Assembly (NCBI GenBank): GCA_036373915.1
Contig: DASUUU010000125.1
Location: 1 to 49,912, forward strand
Direction of reading: 5' to 3'
DNA length: 49,912 nt
From: JASLBX01 sp036373915
GTDB lineage: Bacteria; Actinomycetota; Actinomycetes; Jiangellales; Jiangellaceae
The notes under the pieces were generated by a model. It had not been told where the DNA came from. It made no database searches and saw only the letters and a program-made list of their open reading frames with translations. Shown here piece after piece: positions 41,122-49,098 of the stretch (positions are counted from its first letter, which is position 1; the number at the start of each line of letters is the position of its first letter). The position numbers were made by a program, and so were the translations under genes.

Positions 41122-42527
41122 CGGCGCTGATGGTCCAGGGATGCACCAGTTGGGCGGGCAAGAGCCTGCTCACCACGGCACTTTGCCGGTGGTTCGCTCG
41201 CCAGGGTTTGAAGGTGGCGCCGTTCAAGGCGCAGAACATGTCCAACAACGCACGCGTCGTCGACGGTGGTGAGATCGGTGCCGCGCAGTGGCTCCAGGCG
41301 GGTGCGGCACGCGTGGAGCCGGACGTGCGGATGAACCCTGTGCTGCTCAAGCCGGAGGCGGGCGGCAGCCAGGTCGTCCGGCTTGGCCGGTACGACCCCG
41401 AGCTCTCCCGCTGCGCCTGGCTGGACCGGTCCGAGCGGCTGTGGCCCGTTGTGGAGTCCGCACTCGCCGAGTTGCTGGCGGCGTACGACATCGTGGTGAT
41501 CGAGGGCGCAGGCAGCCCGGCTGAGATAAATCTTGCCCGAAACGACATCACGAACATGCGCGTCGCCGCTCGGGCCCAGGCCCCGGTGCTGCTGGCGGTC
41601 GATATCGACCGCGGCGGCGCGTTCGCCCACCTGTACGGGACGTGGTCACTGGTGCCGCAGCAGCACCGGCACCTGATCCGCGGCTTCGTCCTGAACCGGT
41701 TCCGCGGTGATGCCGCGTTGCTGGCGCCTGGGCCAGAGCAGCTGGAGCGGCTCACCGGAGTACCGACCGTCGGGGTGGTACCGATGATCGATCACGACCT
41801 TCCGGACGAGGACGGCGCGGCTCTGCACGTGCCGCGCCGTGGTGGCCGGCCACCGGTGGCCGTGGTCCGGTACCCGAGCGCGTCGAACCTCGACGAGTTC
41901 GCGCTGTTGGAACAGGTGGCCGACGTTCGATGGGCCACTCGAGGTTGGCATCTCGACGGCGCGGCGATGGTGGTGCTGCCGGGCTCCAAGCACGTGGCCG
42001 CAGACCTGGCCTGGCTGCGCAGCACCGGGCTTGACGCCGCTGTGCAGGCGGCGGCGGGATCCGGTATCCGCGTGCTGGGCATCTGCGGTGGCCTGCAGCT
42101 GCTGGGCGAACGGCTGAGCGATCCGCACGGGATCGATGGTTCCGGCGAAGGGCTCAGTCTGCTGCCCGTCGCGACCGCGTTTCGGCCGGGCAAGGCGGTG
42201 GGCCGGCGGTCGGTCGCGCTGCCGTCCGACTGGCCCTCGCCGTGGGGACCGCTGGGCGGTCTGCGGGTGGACGGCTACGAGATCCGGCACGGACACACGG
42301 TCGTCGATGGTCCCGTCGACCTGGTCGTCGACGATGCCCTGATCGTCGCCCGCCGCAACGTCGCCGGGTGGTACCTGCACGGATTGCTCGAGGACCCGAG
42401 CGTGCTCGAGGCGCTGTTCGGCACCCGGCCGGCACGCACCCTCGAGGCGACGTTCGACCTGCTGGCCGACGCGGTGGACGCACACCTGGACACCGTGTTT
42501 CTGCGACGACTGATAGGAGTTGCATGA
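41118..42527 (+). CDS. cobQ: Cobyric acid synthase (CobQ)
   Basis: 469 residues. N-terminal P-loop QGCTSWAGKS (7-16) with the KAQNMSNNA motif; C-terminal class I glutamine amidotransferase domain with nucleophile Cys323 in GICGGLQLLGE and a YEIRHG motif. It amidates the b, d, e and g carboxyls of adenosylcobyrinic acid a,c-diamide to give cobyric acid, using Gln and ATP. GTGA overlap with btuD; its TGA overlaps the cobO ATG. Slightly shorter than many CobQ proteins but complete. Confidence 0.95.
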   Translation: MTALMVQGCTSWAGKSLLTTALCRWFARQGLKVAPFKAQNMSNNARVVDGGEIGAAQWLQAGAARVEPDVRMNPVLLKPEAGGSQVVRLGRYDPELSRCAWLDRSERLWPVVESALAELLAAYDIVVIEGAGSPAEINLARNDITNMRVAARAQAPVLLAVDIDRGGAFAHLYGTWSLVPQQHRHLIRGFVLNRFRGDAALLAPGPEQLERLTGVPTVGVVPMIDHDLPDEDGAALHVPRRGGRPPVAVVRYPSASNLDEFALLEQVADVRWATRGWHLDGAAMVVLPGSKHVAADLAWLRSTGLDAAVQAAAGSGIRVLGICGGLQLLGERLSDPHGIDGSGEGLSLLPVATAFRPGKAVGRRSVALPSDWPSPWGPLGGLRVDGYEIRHGHTVVDGPVDLVVDDALIVARRNVAGWYLHGLLEDPSVLEALFGTRPARTLEATFDLLADAVDAHLDTVFLRRLIGVA

Positions 42528-43090
42528 CTTCCGAACCTCGCACCATGCCACCGCCCAAGCCCGAGCGCCGAACCGTCCCGTCGGTCGTCGTGGTCAACAC
42601 CGGCGACGGGAAGGGCAAGTCGACAGCAGCGTTCGGCCTGGCACTTCGCTCGCTGGCCCGTGACTGGCAGGTCGCGGTGGTCCAGTTCATCAAGTCCGGC
42701 CGGTGGCGGACCGGTGAGGAGGCCATGCTCCGCCGGCTCGGAGCGGACTGGTGGACGCTCGGTGACGGATTCTCGTGGGAATCGGACGACCTTGACGCAT
42801 CTCGGGCCCGTGCCGAAGCGGCGTGGCAGCACACCATGGGTGTGCTGGCGGCAGGGGATCACCAGCTTGTCGTCCTCGATGAGATCAGCTACCCGATGAA
42901 CTGGGGCTGGATCGACACCACCGAGGTGATTGCCGCCATCCGGGACCGCTCACCGGCCGTGAACGTTGTCTGCACCGGACGGGACGCTCCGGACGAACTG
43001 TGCGAGCTGGCCGACACAGTGACACAGATGCACAAGATCAAGCACGCCTATGACCGCGGGATCATGGCGCGGCGGGGGATCGAGTACTGA
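42524..43090 (+). CDS. cobO: Cob(I)yrinic acid a,c-diamide adenosyltransferase (CobO/BtuR)
   Basis: 188 residues. P-loop NTGDGKGKSTAA near 24-35, then VAVVQFIKSGRWRTGEE and LVVLDEISYPMNWGW, all family marks. It adds the adenosyl group to cob(I)yrinic diamide or cobinamide. The basic/Pro-rich first 20 residues are an N-terminal tail. ATG overlaps the cobQ stop (ATGA) and AGGAG lies about 5 bases before it. Its stop overlaps the cobS start by one base (TGATG). Confidence 0.94.
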   Translation: MTSEPRTMPPPKPERRTVPSVVVVNTGDGKGKSTAAFGLALRSLARDWQVAVVQFIKSGRWRTGEEAMLRRLGADWWTLGDGFSWESDDLDASRARAEAAWQHTMGVLAAGDHQLVVLDEISYPMNWGWIDTTEVIAAIRDRSPAVNVVCTGRDAPDELCELADTVTQMHKIKHAYDRGIMARRGIEY

Positions 43091-43848
43091 TGTCGGTCCT
43101 GACCGATGCGCGGACCGCGGTGGGCTTGCTCACCCGGCTGCCGGTGCTGCCTCGATCCGGCGGGGAGAGCGGAGGCGGGCTCGCCGGCGCAGTGGGCTAC
43201 TTCCCGCTCGTCGGATTGCTGATCGCGGCCGCCGGCGTCGGCACCTGGGCGATCCTGGAACCGGTCCTGGGGCCGCTGGTGGCCGCGTTGGCGAGCGTGC
43301 TGGCGACGGTGGTCGTCACCGGCGCAATGCACGAGGACGGGCTCGCCGACGTGGCGGACGGGTTCTGGGGCGGTTCGACACCGCAGCGGCGGCTCGAGAT
43401 CATGCGCGACAGCCGGGTCGGGACGTTCGGCGTGCTCGCGGTCACCGGCGATGTCCTGCTACGGGCCGCTCTGCTGGCGTCGCTCGATCTGGCGAATGTG
43501 GTGCGCGTGCTGGTGGCCGGGCATGTGATCGGGCGGGCCGCACCGCTGGTTCTCGTGGCGTGGCTGCCGCCGGCGCGGGCCAACGGGCTCGGTGCACGGA
43601 TGGCGAAGCCGCGCCGGAGTGGCGTGGTGCTGGCGACTGTGACCGTCGTGACCGCCGCAGTAGCCGTGGCCGGCGGGTGGGGAGCTGTTCCGATTGTTGC
43701 GGCAGGTGCCGCAGTGGCTGCGGTCGGCTGGATCGCGCACCGGCGGATCGGCGGATATACCGGCGACGTCCTCGGGGCCGGTGTCCTGATGGTGAACCTC
43801 GCGGTAGCGGCCGCCGTCGCGGCTCTTGCCAGGGCGGGATGGGTCTGA
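43090..43848 (+). CDS. cobS: Adenosylcobinamide-GDP ribazoletransferase (CobS)
   Basis: 252 residues with about 6 membrane spans and the family's VTGAMHEDGLADVADGFWGG motif, whose Asp residues bind the metal. It joins adenosylcobinamide-GDP with alpha-ribazole (or its phosphate) to make the cobamide at the membrane. Start ATG at 43090 shares one base with the cobO stop. Stop overlaps the cobU ATG. Confidence 0.95.
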   Translation: MSVLTDARTAVGLLTRLPVLPRSGGESGGGLAGAVGYFPLVGLLIAAAGVGTWAILEPVLGPLVAALASVLATVVVTGAMHEDGLADVADGFWGGSTPQRRLEIMRDSRVGTFGVLAVTGDVLLRAALLASLDLANVVRVLVAGHVIGRAAPLVLVAWLPPARANGLGARMAKPRRSGVVLATVTVVTAAVAVAGGWGAVPIVAAGAAVAAVGWIAHRRIGGYTGDVLGAGVLMVNLAVAAAVAALARAGWV

Positions 43849-44441
43849 TGGGTCACCTGACGCTCGTGCTCGGCGGGCAGAAGTCCGGAAAGTCACGCCT
43901 GGCCGCACGCCGGGCGGCCGCCAGTGGGCGGCCCGTTGTCGTCGTGGCGCCGGCGGTACCACGCGATGCCGAGTTCACCGCTCGGGTCGACCGCCACCGG
44001 GCTGACCGGCCGGCCGACTGGCGGACGCTGGAGACGTTCGACCTGGCCGGTGCGCTCGCCGCTGCGGGCTCCGGGGCCTTCGTCCTGGTAGATGCGCTCG
44101 ACACGTGGCTCGCCGAGTCGATGGAATCGGCCGGGATGCCGGTCGGCGACGAGCCGCCCGATCCGCGGCAACGGATCGATCTCGAGCGGGAACTACTGGA
44201 CCGGCTCCGTAGTTTCGCGGCTGCCGTGGCGGCAAGCGACTGCGAGGTATTGGTGATCGCCGGCCAGCCCGGGCTCGGAGTGCATGCCGGCGGGCCTGGG
44301 GCGAGAGCCTATGTCGACATGCACGGGTTGGCGGTGCAGGTGCTGTCCGATACGGCCGCGAATGTGCTGCTGGTGATCGGCGGGCGGGTGTTGCCTCTTC
44401 TGCGCGACGTGGCCGCTGCACCCGAGGATCGGGATATCTGA
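43848..44441 (+). CDS. cobU: Adenosylcobinamide kinase/guanylyltransferase (CobU)
   Basis: 197 residues. P-loop LVLGGQKSGKS (6-16, GGARSGKS in most relatives), RHRADRPADWRTLE carrying the guanylylated His and substrate-binding Arg, and DALDTWLAE as the Walker B-like block. It phosphorylates and guanylylates adenosylcobinamide. ATG at 43848 is used because it forms the TGATG overlap with cobS; ATG 43839 is also in frame. Confidence 0.92.
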   Translation: MGHLTLVLGGQKSGKSRLAARRAAASGRPVVVVAPAVPRDAEFTARVDRHRADRPADWRTLETFDLAGALAAAGSGAFVLVDALDTWLAESMESAGMPVGDEPPDPRQRIDLERELLDRLRSFAAAVAASDCEVLVIAGQPGLGVHAGGPGARAYVDMHGLAVQVLSDTAANVLLVIGGRVLPLLRDVAAAPEDRDI

Positions 44442-44506
44442 CCGGTGGCCCGGATTTCGGTATCAGCTGCTGATCGAGCGCGCTCGGTCAGGGAAGGAAC
44501 GGTCGA

Positions 44507-45541
44507 GTGATAGAGGAACTGATCCGGTCGGTTGCGCCCGTCGATGCCGGGGCGGCTGCTGCCGCCCGTCAGCGGCAGGACAGGCTCGCCAAACCGCCTG
44601 GGAGCCTCGGCCGGCTCGAGGAACTGGGCATCCAGTTGGCGGCGATAAGTGGCCGGTGCCCACCGCCGGTGCCCGCGTCGCCGGCGGTGATCGTGGCTGC
44701 GGCCGACCACGGTGTGTATGCGCAGGGGGTCTCGGACTGGCCGCAGGCGGTGACGGCCGCAATGGTGGCCACCGTGGCGGCCGGCCGCGCGTCGGTCAGT
44801 GCGATCGCGCGAGCGGTGGGATCGAGCGTCGCTGTGCTCGATGTCGGAACGGTGGAGAGTGCCGCCGTTGACGGAGTGCGCAGCGCCCGCGTTGCCGGCG
44901 GGACCCGAGATGTGACAAAAGAACCGGCGATGACCCTTGACGAGTGCCGCGCCGCAATCGCGGCGGGCGCGGAGGCGGCGGGCGATCTCATCGCCGGTGG
45001 CGCCGACCTTGTCGCGACAGGTGATCTGGGGATAGCGAACACCACTACGTCGGCGTGCCTTATCGCCGCCTTCACCGGTGCCGCGCCGGCCGAGGTCACC
45101 GGCAGGGGAGCGAACCTGGATGACACCAGGACGCCGCACAAGGTGCAGGTCGTCGAAACGGCGCTGGCCCGCCACGGTGTGGACCGCGAGCCGCTGCTAA
45201 CGCTCGCATCGCTTGGCGGGTTGGAGCACGCCGGGCTCGTGGGCGTGATGCTCGCGGGTGCAGCGGCACGCGTACCCGTCGTGCTGGACGGCGTGATCGG
45301 CGACGCCGCAGCGCTCGCGGCCGTCGAGATGTGTCCACCGCTAAGTGGATACCTGATCGCAGGGCATGCGTCCGCGGAACCGGGTGCTCGGTACGCGCTG
45401 GCCGCGCTCGGCCGATCCGCGCTTATAGATCTTGACATGCGACTGGGCGAAGGGACGGGAGCGGCTCTGGCGGTGCCCGTCGTGCAGGCGGCGGCCCGGA
45501 TCCTCAACGACGTGGCGACGCTTGAGGACGTCGCCGGGTGA
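44507..45541 (+). CDS. cobT: Nicotinate-nucleotide--dimethylbenzimidazole phosphoribosyltransferase (CobT)
   Basis: 344 residues with the CobT marks KPPGSLGRLEELGIQLAA, AADHGVYAQGVSDWPQAVTAAM, GDLGIANTTTSAC and the catalytic Glu315 in MRLGEGTGAAL. It makes alpha-ribazole 5'-phosphate from the lower-ligand base and nicotinate mononucleotide. GTG start with GGAAGGAA about 8 bases upstream. The 65-base gap from cobU has no clear terminator, so read-through is likely. Confidence 0.95.
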   Translation: MIEELIRSVAPVDAGAAAAARQRQDRLAKPPGSLGRLEELGIQLAAISGRCPPPVPASPAVIVAAADHGVYAQGVSDWPQAVTAAMVATVAAGRASVSAIARAVGSSVAVLDVGTVESAAVDGVRSARVAGGTRDVTKEPAMTLDECRAAIAAGAEAAGDLIAGGADLVATGDLGIANTTTSACLIAAFTGAAPAEVTGRGANLDDTRTPHKVQVVETALARHGVDREPLLTLASLGGLEHAGLVGVMLAGAAARVPVVLDGVIGDAAALAAVEMCPPLSGYLIAGHASAEPGARYALAALGRSALIDLDMRLGEGTGAALAVPVVQAAARILNDVATLEDVAG

Positions 45542-45607
45542 TGGATCACGGCAGGTTGCCTCTGTCAGTGCCGGGGTGAATCATGGTCCGGGCTAGGGAG
45601 GGCTGCG

Positions 45608-46093
45608 ATGGACGTGTTCCGTGACGTCGTGCTGGTGTTGGCCACTGCGAGCATGGGCCTGATGGCGGGCGTGTTCTTCGCCTACGCGGTCGCCGTGATG
45701 CCCGGCCTGGCCCGGACCCACGACAGGACCTTCGTGGGCGCATTCCAGGCGATGGACCGGGCGATCATCAACCCGCTGTTCCTTGCCGTCTTCGTTGGTG
45801 CACTGGCGATCACGGTGGTGGCGGCGGCGGCTCACCTCGGCGATGAGAGCAGACCTGCGGTGCCGTGGATCCTGGCTGCGGCGGTGTTGTATCTCGTGGT
45901 GTTCGTGATCACAGTGCGGGTGAACGTCCCGCTGAATGACGCCATCAAGGCCGCCGGCGATCCGGAGCAGATCGACACGGCGGCTACGCGGGAGCGGTTC
46001 AACGAATCGACCTGGGTGCGCTGGAACGTCGTCCGTACCGCGCTGACGACGGCGGCGCTGGGCTGCCTGGCCATCGCGCTTGCGGTGGTCTAG
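45608..46093 (+). CDS. DUF1772 membrane protein
   Basis: 161 residues, four membrane spans with the DUF1772 (anthrone oxygenase-like) pattern: GLMAGVFFAYAVAVMPGLAR, then FQAMDRAIINPLFL and RVNVPLNDAIKAAGD, and FNESTWVRWNVVRTALTTAA near the end. The superfamily includes anthrone oxygenases but most members are unassigned. GGGAGGG lies 7 bases before the ATG. It follows cobT by 66 bases but is not a known cobamide gene. Confidence 0.87.
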   Translation: MDVFRDVVLVLATASMGLMAGVFFAYAVAVMPGLARTHDRTFVGAFQAMDRAIINPLFLAVFVGALAITVVAAAAHLGDESRPAVPWILAAAVLYLVVFVITVRVNVPLNDAIKAAGDPEQIDTAATRERFNESTWVRWNVVRTALTTAALGCLAIALAVV

Positions 46094-46114
46094 CTCACCG
46101 GAAGTGCGTGCGAA

Positions 46115-46186
46115 TCAAGATCAAGTGTTCAAGACACGCCCGAATTCGCAGAGAGTTTCGGGCGTGTTGCGCACACTTGATCTTGA
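46115..46186. repeat. Long interrupted palindrome (30-base arms)
   Basis: Left arm 46115-46144 and right arm 46157-46186 are complementary at 25 of 30 positions: an outer 14-bp stem (TCAAGATCAAGTGT), a 5x5 mismatch, then an 11-bp inner stem (ACACGCCCGAA), with a 12-base loop. It begins 21 bases past the DUF1772 stop, so it may end transcription of that gene, but it is longer than normal terminators and could be a palindromic repeat element. Confidence 0.75.
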
Positions 46187-46222
46187 GCAACGCGACGGCG
46201 GCACCCCAGCGTTGGCGCTTTC

Positions 46223-46592
46223 ATGCGGATTGATCAGCCGGTCTACTCGGTGCGCCGCTGGCCCGGTCTGCGCTCGGAGTTCAGCTGGTTGCCGCCGGAC
46301 GGCAGCGTCACAACGACGGCGCCGAACCAGATCGGCGTCTCGTTCAGCGAACACGACCACGTCGGCCACGGGCCGTCCGGCCGTGCCCGGTATATCGACA
46401 TCCCACCGGGAGCCGTGTTCGCCAACGGATCGTACGAGGTGCACTGGGACAACGTGCGGCAGCCGACCGAAGCGCTGGAGATCTATCCCGATGCCGATCG
46501 GTTGTCCGGGGTAGAGATCGAGCCCGCCGTGGCGCGGGCCGACGCCACCGTGGTGGGCGTCGCCGCGGTGTTCAGGCGGGCGCACGTGCTGG
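46223..46592 (+). pseudogene. AraC-family regulator, N-terminal domain only (truncated)
   Basis: From ATG 46223 about 123 codons match the N-terminal sensor domain of actinobacterial AraC regulators (SVRRWPGLRSEFSWLP; ARYIDIPPGAVFANGSYEVH; QPTEALEIYPDADRLSGVEI; ADATVVGVAAVFRRAHVLA). Where the family continues into the HTH domain, the frame turns into Arg-rich sequence that is the antiparallel reading of the next gene. The helix-turn-helix is gone and no ribosome-binding site precedes the ATG. Probably a deletion remnant. Confidence 0.65.
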
Positions 46593-46619
46593 CCGCCGAA
46601 CCCGAACGTCGTCGCCACC

Positions 46620-47045
46620 ATGCTGCACGCCGTGGACGACTTGCACTGGGAGACCGTCCGATCGTCCTTCACGACGGAGGTCGAGACGGACTACACCTCA
46701 CTGTGGGGTGGCGAGCCGGAGACGCTGACCGCCGACCAGTTGATCGAACGGTGGCAGCAACTCCTACCGGGCTTCGACGCCACCCAACACCTGATCGGCC
46801 CGGTCGTGGTGAACGAGGCGGACGAGTTCACTGCGTCCTGCACCACCAACGTGCGGAGCTACCACCGTGTGGGCGACGCGGCCTGGATGGTAGCGGGGCG
46901 CTACGTCATACGCCTGGTGCGTGCTGACGGATCCGACTGGCGGATCGCCGCCCTGACGCTCCGCCACTACTACGAAGACGGTGACCGGGGGCTGGTCGAT
47001 GTCGCCACCAAGCGTGCCGCGGAAGGGGAAGGCCGGGCGTCATGA
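46620..47045 (+). CDS. NTF2/SnoaL-like domain protein
   Basis: 141 residues of the SnoaL/NTF2-like cone fold: MLHAVDDLHWETVRSSFTTEVETDYTSLWGGEPETL and later HYYEDG. Family members are isomerases, cyclases or dehydratases, or have no activity. The ATG has no ribosome-binding site; in frame before it are codons for NPNVVAT, which match the usual N-terminal extension of the family, so the natural start may have been lost upstream at the AraC junction. Last 6 bases overlap the convergent AhpD-like gene. Confidence 0.7.
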   Translation: MLHAVDDLHWETVRSSFTTEVETDYTSLWGGEPETLTADQLIERWQQLLPGFDATQHLIGPVVVNEADEFTASCTTNVRSYHRVGDAAWMVAGRYVIRLVRADGSDWRIAALTLRHYYEDGDRGLVDVATKRAAEGEGRAS

Positions 47046-47504
47046 GAGCGGCCACGGCCGGGCAGCGGCGCCGAGCCGGTTCCACGCGTTGATCACAACG
47101 ATCACCCACAGCAACTCGGCGAGTTCGGTCTCCGTGAAGTGCTCTGCGACGCGGTTCCACACCTCGTCAGGGACTTCGCGGTCCGCCAGCCGCGTGACCG
47201 ACTCGGTGAGCTCGAGTGCGGCCTTCTCACGGGCGGTGAACAGCGGCGTTTCGCGCCACACCGGCAAGGCGTCGAGCCGCCGCTGCGACTCGCCGGCCTT
47301 ACGCGCGTCTTGGTTGTGCATGAGTACGCAGTAGACGCAGCCGTTGATCTGGGACGCGCGGGCTCGGACCAGCTCCTGCAACGACGGTTCGAGCTGGGAG
47401 ATGCGAGAGGCGGCCTCGAAGGCGTTCATTGCCTTGGCCACGTGTGGCGCGAGCTCCTCGACGGCCAGCCGGACGGTGGTGGATTGACTCGTATCCGTTG
47501 TCAT
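47040..47504 (-). CDS. AhpD/carboxymuconolactone decarboxylase-family protein
   Basis: 154 residues from ATG 47504, with the CMD/AhpD motif INGCVYCVLMH (Cys56, Cys59, His62), a redox-active pair in AhpD-like peroxidases. The fold is an all-helical trimer unit. It likely acts in peroxide or quinone-type redox defence. The ATG 7 codons into a longer GTG frame was chosen because the start context begins MTTDTSQS. It is divergent from the MocR gene (47 bases), which probably regulates it. Confidence 0.88.
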   Translation of the reverse strand: MTTDTSQSTTVRLAVEELAPHVAKAMNAFEAASRISQLEPSLQELVRARASQINGCVYCVLMHNQDARKAGESQRRLDALPVWRETPLFTAREKAALELTESVTRLADREVPDEVWNRVAEHFTETELAELLWVIVVINAWNRLGAAARPWPLS

Positions 47505-47540
47505 GTCAGCCACGATATTGACCAAGTGGCATCCTGCTAA

Positions 47541-47570
47541 GGTCCATTTCTGTGATAGAAACTTGGTCCA
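47541..47570. promoter_or_regulatory. Candidate MocR binding repeats and leaderless promoter
   Basis: GGTCCA occurs as a direct repeat at 47541-47546 and 47565-47570, with a related TTGACCA inverted half at 47518-47524. MocR regulators bind direct repeats near their own promoter. The GTG start (47552) is only a few bases past a TGCTAA -10-like box, so the transcript is probably leaderless and the second repeat lies inside the coding region. Confidence 0.4.
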
Positions 47571-48967
47571 CTTCCAGCGTGGACCTGCACCTCGATCTGA
47601 GCGCTCCGAGCGGTCGGCGAGCGGCGATCGAGCGGGCCCTGCGTGATGCGATCCGGTCCGGGCGGATAGCCGCCGGGGTGCGCCTACCGTCGACTCGTGC
47701 GCTCGCAGTCGAGTTGGGTACGTCCCGGGGCACGGTAACGGCCGCGTACGACCAACTCACCGCGGAGGGCTACCTGGTCGCCCGGCACGGTTCGGGCACG
47801 ACGGTGGCCGACCTGACCGACCTGCCGGCACCGGCCCTGTCCGCGCCGGCGCAGAACGCCGTACCGCGCTACGACCTGCGGCCGGGCACGCCTGATGTGA
47901 CGACCTTTCCGGTCGCCGCCTGGCTGCGCAGCGCCCGCCGCGCCATGTCCAGCGCTCCCACATCGGCGTTCGGGTACGGCGACCCGGCCGGGCGGCTGCC
48001 ATTGCGAAGCGCGCTCTCCGAATACCTGGGACGGGCCAGAGGCGTGCTTGCCCGGCCGGAGCAGATCGTCATCACAACCGGCTACGTGCAGGCGCTGGCG
48101 CTGCTGGCCCAGGTTCTGGGGCGGGACGCGGCCATCGCGATGGAAGATCCGGGGTTGCCGTTTCATCGGGACGTCGTGCGGCATTCGGGTGCTGGTGTCG
48201 TCCCGCTGCCGGTGGACGGCGATGGAGCGCGCACCGACATGTTGCCGGTTATGGACGTCGCTGCGGCCGTCCTCACGCCGGCTCATCAGTACCCGCTCGG
48301 CATGACATTGCACCCGCAGCGGCGTCATGATGCCGCCGAGTGGGCTCGGCGGCGACCCGGCCTGATCGTCGAGGACGACTACGACGGCGAGTTCCGTTAC
48401 GACCGTCAGCCGGTGGGCGCCATGCAGGGCATCGCACCCGACCATGTCGTGTACGTGGGCACCGCCTCGAAGACGCTCGGACCTGCCTTGCGGCTGGCCT
48501 GGGTGGTGCTTCCGGAGCGGCTTGTCGAGCCGTTCATCGACGCCAAGCGGCATGCCGACCTGCACAGCGACCTCGTCAGCCAGCTCACGCTGGCCGAGTT
48601 GATCCGGACGCATGCCTACGACCGCCACATCCGCGCCTGCCGGCTCCGTTACCGGTCGCGGCGCGACGCCTTGGTGCGGCGGCTCGCCACCGTGCCGGAC
48701 GTCACCGTCGAGGGAGTCGCGGCGGGCCTGCATGCCGTCATTCGACTGGCTGAGCCGGGCAATGTGGACCTCGTGCTCACCGAAGCGACCCGGTATGACC
48801 TGGCCCTTGACGATGTCGGCCGCCACTGGCATGGGTCCCACGGGGGTCGGCCGGGCTTGATCGTCGGTTACGGACGGCCGCCTGACGGCCGCTACCCGGC
48901 GGCGCTGGACGTGCTTATCCGGGTGCTGCGCGGCGTGTCCAGCCAGAACCGGGTCCCAGGCAGGTAA
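47552..48967 (+). CDS. MocR-type GntR/aminotransferase-fusion regulator
   Basis: 471 residues: a GntR winged helix-turn-helix (about 22-88, RLPSTRALAVELGTSRGTVTAAYDQL) fused to a fold-type I aminotransferase domain with PLP-site Asp275 (EDDYDGEFRYD) and Schiff-base Lys307 in TASKTLG. MocR proteins use PLP or an amine as signal, for example PdxR in vitamin B6 control; the ligand here is unknown. Divergent from the AhpD-like gene, which it may regulate. GTG start with no ribosome-binding site. Confidence 0.92.
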   Translation: MIETWSTSSVDLHLDLSAPSGRRAAIERALRDAIRSGRIAAGVRLPSTRALAVELGTSRGTVTAAYDQLTAEGYLVARHGSGTTVADLTDLPAPALSAPAQNAVPRYDLRPGTPDVTTFPVAAWLRSARRAMSSAPTSAFGYGDPAGRLPLRSALSEYLGRARGVLARPEQIVITTGYVQALALLAQVLGRDAAIAMEDPGLPFHRDVVRHSGAGVVPLPVDGDGARTDMLPVMDVAAAVLTPAHQYPLGMTLHPQRRHDAAEWARRRPGLIVEDDYDGEFRYDRQPVGAMQGIAPDHVVYVGTASKTLGPALRLAWVVLPERLVEPFIDAKRHADLHSDLVSQLTLAELIRTHAYDRHIRACRLRYRSRRDALVRRLATVPDVTVEGVAAGLHAVIRLAEPGNVDLVLTEATRYDLALDDVGRHWHGSHGGRPGLIVGYGRPPDGRYPAALDVLIRVLRGVSSQNRVPGR

Positions 48968-49098
48968 GCCCTGACCTGTTCAGCTAGCCGCGGGGATGTG
49001 TGAGCTCGAGTCCAGGCCTTCCTGTCGTGGTCATCCGGGTCTAGGTTGCGAGTAGATAGCGCAGCGCCTCGCGCGCGGCCACGAGAGGAGAAGTTCCC

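Noticed and set aside
43050..43847. Long in-frame extension upstream of cobU
   Set aside because: It runs antiparallel in frame across cobS, is Arg/Gly-rich, and the TGATG overlap fixes the cobU start at 43848.
46593..46927. Continuation of the AraC-fragment frame
   Set aside because: After 46592 it is Arg/His/Gly-rich and lies in another frame of the NTF2-like gene; no HTH motif.
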